From: Lacinutrix sp. Bg11-31
Lineage (GTDB): Bacteria > Bacteroidota > Bacteroidia > Flavobacteriales > Flavobacteriaceae
NCBI RefSeq assembly: GCF_002831665.1
Contig: NZ_CP025118.1
Coordinates: 1,426,001 to 1,490,000 of the forward strand
Length of the DNA stretch: 64,000 nucleotides
Direction: 5' to 3'
Part shown: in pieces, positions 8,337 to 14,985 of the stretch
Numbering within the stretch: position 1 is the stretch's first letter
How the letters are laid out: the number at the start of each line of letters is the position of its first letter
Position numbers and translations under genes: made by a program
Notes under the pieces: generated by a model
What the model was told of the DNA's origin: nothing
What the model saw: the letters and a program-made list of their open reading frames with translations, nothing else
Database searches by the model: none

Positions 8337-9867
8337 TCAAAAAAATAAGTTTATAATTATCTTCAATCTCAGTAACTTCGTTTTCTTCTAATTCTGAAAA
8401 TTCTTTCTTTAATGCTCGTTTTGAAAACACACCATTATTCTGTTCTAAAAATCGAATTAAAGTAGCCACCATTTTATCTGGCATTTCAAATTCGTTATCT
8501 AGATATCTTTTAAAGGCATCATAATTTTGCAAATAAGTTACTTCTTCTGGAATAACACGTTTTAACGTATCATCAACACAATCGTATAAAAATTCGGCTT
8601 GTTTTGTTGCATCAAAATAACGATAGAAGTCTATGGTGTTGTTTAAAACTATCACATTATGATCTTCCGTTTCTTTCCAGGAAATAAAATCTAATAGTGG
8701 ATGCGAATAACTTTCAAGCGTCTTCCTATAATCATCAATATGGTCTAAAATGGATGCTGAAACCGGAAAAATAACACCTTGTTTCGTAAATTCCTTTTTA
8801 GCTAATATATGATGTATAATGTATCTGTGCAAACGACCATTTCCATCAACAAATGGATGTATAAACACAAACCCAAATGCTATGGATGCAGCTGCTAACA
8901 CAGCATCAATAGCTGCATCTTGCATTAACACATTGGCGCTAACCAATCCATTTAATAACGATGCTATATCTTCATGTTTTGCCGATATATGTTCTGGTAA
9001 TGGTGCTCCTGTACTTCTATCATGTTCTCCAACAAATCCACCTTCATCTCTTAAACCTAGCTTTACAAATCTGGCATTTTCAATAACTATTTGCTGTAAA
9101 CGCTCCAGTTCTTCTATACTTAATGGTTTGTTACCAGCTTGTCCAATGGCTTTTCCCCAACGCATTGCTCTATTGGTTCCTGGATTTTCATTCTCAATAG
9201 TAAAAGATGCTTTTGAGTCTTTTAAAAGTAAAAAAGAAGAAGCACGTTGTAACACATCTTTATGGATACTGTTTAAATACGTATTTTTCTGCTCTGATAA
9301 TTTGGCGTTAATATAAGTGTCTAGTTTATCCGTTTTAAATATTAATGGACAAAACTCTGGTGTACCAGGTAGGTTGTTAATAATACGATGTCTTGCAGAA
9401 CGTGTACCTTTAATAGCGTATTGCAATTTAGTATCTAACACGTTTACATAATTGCCACTATTTAAATCTGGTAGATTTAATGTGGCTTCTAATAGCCATT
9501 CGTATAAAAACCATAGCCTACGTGTATATTGACCTAAGGATTCAGATTTAATAATGTTTTCGATTTCCTGTTTAGGCACAACATGAAACAGTTTTTTTAA
9601 CACCAATAAATTAACGCCTTCGTATTTTAAAGCAAATACTAATTGTTTATGAAGCGTGTCTTCTGGTTGATGTCTCGTTGTAAACACTTTCCAAGACGCT
9701 GTGCTGTATTTTCTGTTTTTAAAACTAATAAGCACTAATTGATTAGGCATAGGCACTGCCAATTTATAGGCTTCAATTAAGGCTGCATAACCTACTAAAG
9801 TACCTTCTTCTGGTGCTTTTAAGCCGTGAAAAACAGTTATTTTAAGTGAAAAACGTTTATTACTCAT
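8329..9867 (-). CDS. Fic-domain adenylyltransferase, class II (N-terminal inhibitory helix)
   Basis: Fic proteins transfer AMP from ATP to Ser/Thr/Tyr hydroxyls of target proteins. The 512-aa product contains the full active-site motif HPFVDGNGRLHR (337-348). The segment SFTIEN (221-226) fits the (S/T)xxxE(G/N) inhibitory motif, so this should be a self-inhibited class II Fic. The C-terminal part (FKRYLDNEF ... GVFSKRALKKEF) looks like a winged helix. The start at 9867 (MSNKRFSLKI) is preferred to a GTG at 9933, because the extension is just the operator repeats translated (KRFSL recurs). It overlaps hsdR1 by 8 nt and has an operator array upstream, so it probably regulates its own expression and with it the R subunit. 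Confidence 0.88.
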   Translation of the reverse strand: MSNKRFSLKITVFHGLKAPEEGTLVGYAALIEAYKLAVPMPNQLVLISFKNRKYSTASWKVFTTRHQPEDTLHKQLVFALKYEGVNLLVLKKLFHVVPKQEIENIIKSESLGQYTRRLWFLYEWLLEATLNLPDLNSGNYVNVLDTKLQYAIKGTRSARHRIINNLPGTPEFCPLIFKTDKLDTYINAKLSEQKNTYLNSIHKDVLQRASSFLLLKDSKASFTIENENPGTNRAMRWGKAIGQAGNKPLSIEELERLQQIVIENARFVKLGLRDEGGFVGEHDRSTGAPLPEHISAKHEDIASLLNGLVSANVLMQDAAIDAVLAAASIAFGFVFIHPFVDGNGRLHRYIIHHILAKKEFTKQGVIFPVSASILDHIDDYRKTLESYSHPLLDFISWKETEDHNVIVLNNTIDFYRYFDATKQAEFLYDCVDDTLKRVIPEEVTYLQNYDAFKRYLDNEFEMPDKMVATLIRFLEQNNGVFSKRALKKEFSELEENEVTEIEDNYKLIFLND

Positions 9868-9966
9868 CTCTTTTTGTGAAAAACAATTATTATCAAATAT
9901 AAGTGAAAAACGCTTACGATTAGTGAAAAACACTTATTTATGCATTAACTTAGTGAAAAACACTTA
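9845..9966 (-). promoter_or_regulatory. Five-copy operator array before fic1 (AGTGAAAAACACTTA)
   Basis: Five 15-bp sites occur at 9845, 9875, 9902, 9922 and 9952. The best two read AGTGAAAAACACTTA, a dyad of AGTG and CACT around A5. Start-to-start spacings are 30, 27, 20 and 30 bp, so the sites lie roughly on one face of the helix. The first copy is inside the 5' end of fic1 coding sequence, the rest upstream. This is the layout of a cooperative repressor operator. Confidence 0.7.
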
Positions 9967-10003
9967 TTATTTTTATTTAAAGAAAATACTGGTTTCTAGT
10001 TAC

Positions 10004-10164
10004 GTCATTGCGAGGAACGAAGCAATCTGTCTCTCGTTTACGTTTCCTTTCATGAGACTGCTTCGTGCCTCGCAGTGACGTTACGAGTGTCATTGCGAGG
10101 AACGAAGCAATCTGTCTCTCGTTTACGTTTCCTTTCATGAGATTGCTTCGTGCCTCGCAGTGAC
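10004..10164. repeat. Palindromic repeat cluster C: two near-identical 76-bp units
   Basis: The units at 10004-10079 and 10089-10164 are nearly identical inverted repeats (left arm TCATTGCGAGGAACGAAGC, right arm GCTTCGTGCCTCGCAGTGAC). They separate hsdS1 from the fic1-hsdR1 pair. The right-hand unit ends 9 bp from the hsdS1 stop codon. Confidence 0.9.
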
Positions 10165-10172
10165 GGTTTTAA

Positions 10173-11555
10173 TTAAACAAACATCGCCTGCAACAAGCCT
10201 TTTTTAAACGCCTGCGTTTTGCTTAGTTGCGTTTGTACTGTTTCTATTTTTAAATCTATAGCACTTAAATAATTGGCTATCTTTTGTTGTTCTTTTAGGG
10301 ATGGTGTATCAACTTTTAAATTTTCAATTGTACCAAATTTTATAGCTGGCATTGTTGATGAACCTGCTAAAGCATGTATTTTTTCATAAATTGAATCTAA
10401 ATAGAAATAAAACCATTTCTCGCTTATTTTCATTTTTGGTAATAATCGAAACATATTATTTGCTATGATTCCATTAAATCCAGTAGCAATCCTTCCAGCA
10501 TCTCCATATCTAACCATAAACAAATCATTTTTAGATAATATATGCTGTTCTTCTGGCTTTATGACATATCTCTTGTCATCGGGTGAAGAGGTTACATTTA
10601 CTATTCTAATAAAATAAACACTATTCTCAAAAGGTTCATCAAACTGTTCTTCTACTGGAAATTGAAACCCTTGTTTAAATTTAAACACCTCTCCCAATCG
10701 CTTCTCTTCCCAATCCGGAAATTCCGTTTCATTTGATGAGATTGCTTCGTCCTGCGTCCTCGCAATGACGTCTGGTTTAAAACGCAATTGTTGGTTAAAC
10801 AATTGTTGCATCACGCCTTTTTTGTATTGGGCTAATGTTTCTTTTTTTGTGGTTAGTTGCTGTAGTTTGGTGTCTACTGCTGTTAGGAAATTGGCTATTT
10901 TTTGTTGTTCTGGGAGTTTGGGTTGAAAAAATTTAAAATTACCCATTTGTTCCAAATTTAGATTTGGCTGAGCTCCAACACTTATGCTTTCAGAAATATA
11001 CTTTTTCATTATTCTTGATTGTAAAATCTGAAGCGTAAATTCTAAAAAATCAGTACTCTTTAATCTAATAATAGCTAAAGCTTGATTTGTATTAGCAGGT
11101 AAAATTTCATTTGTAACAATTCCTATCTTTCCAATTGTAGCACCAGCAATAGCAAACAATAAGTCGTTTTCTTCTAAAATCGACCTTTTCAACTCACCTT
11201 CATGTATTGCTTTATCTATATATAAACATTTCTCTTTATTAATATTTATTCCATCTAAGCCTTGAATCTTCACATAATTAATTCCTTTCTCTGTAAACTT
11301 TTTTGGAGTTGTTCCTTTAGTTATTAATTTAGATATTTCTCCCAATTTCTTCTGTTCCCATTCATCTTCAAACTCTTTAAAGCGTAGTTTGGGTACTAGC
11401 TTTTTAGGTTCTTTTGATGAGATTGCTTCGTTCCTCGCAATGACAGACTTGTTAGCAATCTGTTTGTTGTTATCGTTGACATCATGAGATTGCTTCGTTC
11501 CTCGCAATGACGGTTGCGAAGTATTGACGTTTCCTTTCTTTTTTTGTGTTGCCAT
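10173..11555 (-). CDS. hsdS: Type I restriction specificity subunit with repeat-derived insertions
   Basis: HsdS chooses the bipartite DNA target of the restriction system. Two target recognition domains are seen, beginning WEQKKLGEISKL and WEEKRLGEVFKF, each followed by the conserved helix (LPEQQKIANFLTAVDTK and LKEQQKIANYLSAIDLK). The start at 11555 overlaps the hsdM1 stop as TAATG (460 aa). The protein carries two insertions encoded by palindromic repeats: residues about 15-48 (SLRGTKQS and VIARNEAISS) and about 262-275 (VIARTQDEAISS). Both fall just before a target recognition domain. The reading frame survives, so the subunit is probably functional with extra linkers. Confidence 0.9.
   Translation of the reverse strand: MATQKKKGNVNTSQPSLRGTKQSHDVNDNNKQIANKSVIARNEAISSKEPKKLVPKLRFKEFEDEWEQKKLGEISKLITKGTTPKKFTEKGINYVKIQGLDGININKEKCLYIDKAIHEGELKRSILEENDLLFAIAGATIGKIGIVTNEILPANTNQALAIIRLKSTDFLEFTLQILQSRIMKKYISESISVGAQPNLNLEQMGNFKFFQPKLPEQQKIANFLTAVDTKLQQLTTKKETLAQYKKGVMQQLFNQQLRFKPDVIARTQDEAISSNETEFPDWEEKRLGEVFKFKQGFQFPVEEQFDEPFENSVYFIRIVNVTSSPDDKRYVIKPEEQHILSKNDLFMVRYGDAGRIATGFNGIIANNMFRLLPKMKISEKWFYFYLDSIYEKIHALAGSSTMPAIKFGTIENLKVDTPSLKEQQKIANYLSAIDLKIETVQTQLSKTQAFKKGLLQAMFV
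10735..10770. repeat. Palindromic repeat arm inside hsdS1 (between the two recognition domains)
   Basis: The sequence GAGATTGCTTCGTCCTGCG...GCAATGAC matches the reverse arm of cluster A, including the unusual CCTGCGTCC centre. It is translated in frame as VIARTQDEAI in the central linker of hsdS1. Confidence 0.85.
11416..11512. repeat. Two palindromic repeat arms inside the hsdS1 N-terminus
   Basis: Two direct copies of GATTGCTTCGTTCCTCGCAA (11421-11440 and 11488-11507) sit in the first 150 bp of hsdS1. One is read as VIARNEAI and the other, in a different frame, as SLRGTKQS; both are open. Confidence 0.9.
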
Positions 11556-13231
11556 TAAAAAGGAGTGTCTATGTTTAACTGTTTGCAAAAGTCGGCAATA
11601 GTAGCATCGGTTTTTGCTATGTCTTTATCTAATGCTTTTAAGTCTTTGGCTACTGTTGTTAAATCTATGGGTTCTTCTTCTTCAAACGTATCTACATAAC
11701 GTGGTATGTTTAGGTTGTAGTCGTTTTCTTTAACTTCTTCTAAACTGGCATTATAACTGTATTTGTCTTTGGTTACTCTTGTTTTATAGGTGTTAACAAT
11801 GTTTTCAATATCGTTAAACTGGTCATTTTCTCTTAATACATTTTGTGTTTTTACTTTTTCAAAATGCTGGCTTGCATCTATAAAGAGAATAGACTCGTTT
11901 CTTTTTGGTGCTTCGACAAGCTCAGCATGACTTTTAGTTTCAGTTTTGGTTTTATTGGTAGATTGCCCTTCGACTGCGATCGTAGTGACATCTTCTGTTC
12001 TATTTTTCTTCAATACTAAAATACAAGTTGGTATGCTTGTACCATAAAATATGTTTGCTGGCAAACCTATTACTGCGTCTAGGTAGTTTTTATCTTCTAT
12101 AAGGAATTTACGTATGTGTCCTTCGGCTGCGCCACGAAACAACACACCATGTGGTAATACGCAAGCCATTGTACCATTATCGTCCAGTTGGTGCACCATG
12201 TGTTGCACAAATGCAAAATCTGCTTTAGATTTTGGTGCTAGTTTACCGTAAGCCGAAAACCGATCGTCGCTCATAAATAATGGGCTTGCGCTCCAGTTTG
12301 CCGAAAATGGCGGATTGGCAACTATGGCTTCAAAACGTTTGTCTATATGGTTTGGGCTTGGGTTTACTAAGGTATCCTCATTATAAATATCGAAACGTTT
12401 GTAGTGTACGTCGTGCATAATCATGTTCATTCTGCACAAGTTATACGTAGTTGGGTTGCTTTCTTGTCCAAAAAACTCGCCTACGTCTCCTACTTCTTTG
12501 GCAACACGTAACAATAACGAACCAGAGCCACAGGTTGGATCGTACACGCTTTTTAGTTTGGTTTTGCCTGTAGTTACTAATTGCGCTAGTATTTTAGAGA
12601 CTTGTTGTGGTGTGTAAAATTCTCCTGCTTTTTTTCCTGCTCCACTGGCAAATTGCCCAATTAAATACTCGTAAGCATCACCTAAAATATCGCTATCTGT
12701 GTTTTCTAAATCGAAATCGATACCTTCTAAATGGGTTAGTACTTTTACTATGAGTTCGTTTTTGGCGTCTTCGGTTTTACCTAGTTTACTACTTGTTAAA
12801 TCTAAGTCTTCAAAGAGGTTACCAAAATCGTCTTCGCTTTCGCTTCCCATGGTACTTTGCTCTATGTTGGTTAGCACGTTTGCTAAATCGCCTAGAATAA
12901 AGTTGTTTTTGTTACCCGAATTACCACGTTTTGCCAATTCGCTAAACAGTTCGCTTGGTTTTAAGAAATAGCCTAGTTTGTCTAAAGCTTCAAATTTAAT
13001 AGCTTCTAGCAACGCTTCGGCTTCTGGATGTGCTTCTACAGTATCGTAATCTAAACCATCTGGTTTTAAAATAACGTTAGCGTAAAGTTCCATTTTTCGA
13101 CTTAAATATTTGTAAAAAATAAAGCCTAGTATATAATCTCTAAAATCGTCTGCATCCATATTACCACGAAGGTCGTTAGCAATATTCCACAGTGTTTGTT
13201 TTAGTATTTGTTGTTTTTGTTCTTCGGACAT
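11555..13231 (-). CDS. hsdM: Type I restriction DNA methyltransferase subunit
   Basis: HsdM methylates adenine N6 at sites chosen by HsdS and protects host DNA. The 558-aa protein has the N-terminal helical HsdM domain (about 10-150), SAM-binding motif I DPTCGSGSL (231-239) and catalytic NPPF (306-309). The segment at about residues 412-446 (VTTIAVEGQSTN ... SHAELVEAPKRN) is extra compared with usual HsdM proteins and is encoded by two dispersed-repeat arms (11909-11992), after which the normal sequence ILFIDASQHFEK resumes. The stop overlaps the hsdS1 start. The gene is preceded at about 70 bp by a 79-bp leader that also precedes hsdR2 in the island. Confidence 0.92.
   Translation of the reverse strand: MSEEQKQQILKQTLWNIANDLRGNMDADDFRDYILGFIFYKYLSRKMELYANVILKPDGLDYDTVEAHPEAEALLEAIKFEALDKLGYFLKPSELFSELAKRGNSGNKNNFILGDLANVLTNIEQSTMGSESEDDFGNLFEDLDLTSSKLGKTEDAKNELIVKVLTHLEGIDFDLENTDSDILGDAYEYLIGQFASGAGKKAGEFYTPQQVSKILAQLVTTGKTKLKSVYDPTCGSGSLLLRVAKEVGDVGEFFGQESNPTTYNLCRMNMIMHDVHYKRFDIYNEDTLVNPSPNHIDKRFEAIVANPPFSANWSASPLFMSDDRFSAYGKLAPKSKADFAFVQHMVHQLDDNGTMACVLPHGVLFRGAAEGHIRKFLIEDKNYLDAVIGLPANIFYGTSIPTCILVLKKNRTEDVTTIAVEGQSTNKTKTETKSHAELVEAPKRNESILFIDASQHFEKVKTQNVLRENDQFNDIENIVNTYKTRVTKDKYSYNASLEEVKENDYNLNIPRYVDTFEEEEPIDLTTVAKDLKALDKDIAKTDATIADFCKQLNIDTPF
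11909..11992. repeat. Second dispersed repeat family inside hsdM1
   Basis: TGCTTCGACAAGCTCAGCAT (11909-11928, running on to GAC at 11931) and CCCTTCGACTGCGATCGTAG (11968-11987, running on to TGAC at 11991) are two related arms. A copy of the first arm, inverted, lies just after uvrA (56142-56167). They are translated in frame in hsdM1. Confidence 0.7.
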
Positions 13232-13300
13232 TAATAGTGTTAGTTTATGTGTATTATAATACGGTACGCTTCCAAAAGCAAGTGTTAGTATTCGCTTTTG

Positions 13301-13379
13301 TAATCTTAAAGGGAGACTTTAAATATAGAACCTTTTTAAAAATTGACCTTACGGGAATCCTCAAAATGTGATTATTTTT
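13301..13379 (-). promoter_or_regulatory. Conserved 79-bp leader upstream of hsdM1 (copy 1)
   Basis: The segment beginning TAATCTTAAAGGGAGACTTT is nearly identical to 36480-36558: three differences over 79 bp, only one of them in the first 69. Both copies lie in the same orientation 70-76 bp before the first gene of a type I restriction operon. A shared promoter or operator is likely. The neighbouring 13232-13300 and 13380-13484 hold nothing else I recognise. Confidence 0.8.
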
Positions 13380-13484
13380 TTAAAACAGAGTTGTTCTGAT
13401 TTTAGAATTGAAATAAACTTATGATTTACAGGTAGTTAAAAATTATTAAGTGTAAAAATTAATATTTTTAAAAGCTTAATTCTT

Positions 13485-14612
13485 TTATAAACTATTCTCG
13501 TTTTTTAAATTTAATGCATATCGAGAACCTTTTAGTGCTCCTGTTTTAACTAATATTTTTTTATCTGTTAAATCCTTTAAATCTCTTGTGGCTGTTGAAG
13601 CAGACGTTTTGGCAATTTTAGTATAATTATTAGCACTTAAACCTCCAACAAAACCAGTATAACCTGCATCGAAAAGACGAAGAATGACTTTATGTTGCCG
13701 TTTATTTAATTGATTTGAATAACGGTCTAAAAACTTTATTTTTTCAACAATAAAATCAATACGTTTTAAAGTGTCTTGCTGTGCTTCTAGAATTGTTTCA
13801 CCAAAATAGTGAAGCCAATTTGTAATTTCAAGAGTTTTATTATTTGTTTCTAACGTATTGTAATACGCTTTTTTGTTAGCTTCTATGCTGTGCGATAAAG
13901 AAATTAATGTGGGCTGACCAGTACTTAAAGCAATGGATTTTTCGGCAAGTGCGCGACCAATTCTTCCGTTACCATCCTCGAAAGGATGAATACACACAAA
14001 ATACAAATGTGTTATTCCTGCTTTTGCTAGCGGTAACATACTGTTATTATCTGGGTGATGTATTGTGTTAAACCAAGAAATAAACGCTTCCATTTCTGCT
14101 TTCATTTTTCCTGATGGAGGTGCTTCAAAATGAATTGTAGGTTTGTCTAATCTACCAGAAACTACTTGCATTGGTGATTTATGGGTTCTATAACTACCAA
14201 TATCAATTAAGTCTCTTCTGCCATTGGTAAGCATTTTGTGCCATTCAAAAAGTTGTTTGTGCGTTAAAGGTTTGTGGTAGTTTTTGTATAAATCAACCAT
14301 CATTGTAGATATACCGCTTTCGGCAGGAGCAATTTTTCTGTTTTCTACAGCAAAACCAAGGTTTCCCTTAATTGAGGATTGCACACTTTCTCTATTTAAA
14401 ATTTCTCCTTCAATCTCTGACGTTTTAATAGCTTCATTACTTAGTATCTCTACTAACAAATCATCTTTTGAGACTCCTTCAATATGTTTTATAGCTCCAA
14501 ATACAGATCCTGTATTTTGATAAAATTGAAGTTCTAATTTTTCTAGTTCTTCTTTATTATAAGAAAAATGAGGCCAATTTTTAAGTAACCAATTCCATAT
14601 TTTATAAGCCAT
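13485..14612 (-). CDS. Fic family protein with DUF4172 N-terminus
   Basis: The 375-aa protein begins with a DUF4172-type domain (IWNWLLKNWPHFSYN), then the inhibitory motif TSEIEG (64-69, matching (S/T)xxxE(G/N)), and the complete active site HPFEDGNGRIGR (209-220). The C-terminus (KRQHKVILRLFDAG ... ASTATRDLKDLTDKKILVKTG) is a winged helix-turn-helix able to bind DNA. It is therefore a self-inhibited AMP-transferase with a DNA-binding module. Two spaced dyads directly before the ATG look like its own operators. It lies between hsdM1 and the att site of the island, outside the element. Confidence 0.88.
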   Translation of the reverse strand: MAYKIWNWLLKNWPHFSYNKEELEKLELQFYQNTGSVFGAIKHIEGVSKDDLLVEILSNEAIKTSEIEGEILNRESVQSSIKGNLGFAVENRKIAPAESGISTMMVDLYKNYHKPLTHKQLFEWHKMLTNGRRDLIDIGSYRTHKSPMQVVSGRLDKPTIHFEAPPSGKMKAEMEAFISWFNTIHHPDNNSMLPLAKAGITHLYFVCIHPFEDGNGRIGRALAEKSIALSTGQPTLISLSHSIEANKKAYYNTLETNNKTLEITNWLHYFGETILEAQQDTLKRIDFIVEKIKFLDRYSNQLNKRQHKVILRLFDAGYTGFVGGLSANNYTKIAKTSASTATRDLKDLTDKKILVKTGALKGSRYALNLKNENSL

Positions 14613-14683
14613 GAGCTATATAATTATTATTTATAGCTCAAATTTAATCATATTTTGGGCTATAAAATATTTTTTTATCGCTC
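14613..14683 (-). promoter_or_regulatory. Twin dyad operators before fic2
   Basis: GAGCTATA-N11-TATAGCTC (14613-14639) abuts the ATG, and GGGCTATA-N11-TATCGCTC (14657-14683) lies 44 bp further upstream. Both have 8-bp arms with exactly 11 bp between them, about four helical turns apart centre to centre, consistent with autoregulation by the HTH of this Fic protein. Confidence 0.75.
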
Positions 14684-14754
14684 ATCTTTTCAAAATAACA
14701 ATTATATAAAAAAAGCAAACATTTAGAAAAAGCAATCTTAAGAAAAACACACGC

Positions 14755-14785
14755 ATAAAAAAACCCTTATTAAATAAGGGTTTAG
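14755..14785 (-). terminator. Terminator AAACCCTTAT/ATAAGGGTTT, original mnmE downstream hairpin
   Basis: Perfect 10-bp arms (14761-14770, 14774-14783) surround a 3-nt loop, with a T-run on the minus strand. The same hairpin lies after mnmE at 41899-41921, at the same distance from the same 18-bp sequence. This copy is probably the chromosomal terminator of mnmE displaced by the insertion. Confidence 0.75.
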
Positions 14786-14816
14786 CGTGTTTTTAAATTT
14801 ATTATGGGTTATGATT

Positions 14817-14834
14817 TTACTTACCAATACAGAA
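14817..14834 (-). other. Far attachment site of the island (copy of the mnmE 3' end)
   Basis: On the minus strand it reads TTCTGTATTGGTAAGTAA, encoding FCIGK-stop, the invariant MnmE C-terminus. It matches the true mnmE end (41953-41970) in 16 of 18 bases. Upstream of the 18 bp the sequence no longer encodes MnmE, so similarity stops abruptly, as at a site-specific crossover. Confidence 0.85.
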
Positions 14835-14985
14835 GTTATTTATTCAGCATTAACAATACTTTAAAGACTATCAGGTACAATAAAAACACAAACTTAAACA
14901 AATTATTACCTTCAATAAAAAACATTAATATATTACTTTTTTAGCTTAAAAAAATTTAATCAAAAATATTAAAATTTAGTTTTTA

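Noticed and set aside
8819..9316. Open frame of 165 codons on the plus strand opposite fic1
   Set aside because: It is antisense to a clear Fic domain, has no recognisable domain and a composition expected from the complementary frame.
4825..11512. CRISPR array suggested by repeated CATTGCGAGGAACGAAGC sequences
   Set aside because: Spacing is irregular, arms are inverted, units are themselves palindromes and some are inside coding sequence; no cas genes nearby except a distant Cas4-like fold in DUF2779.
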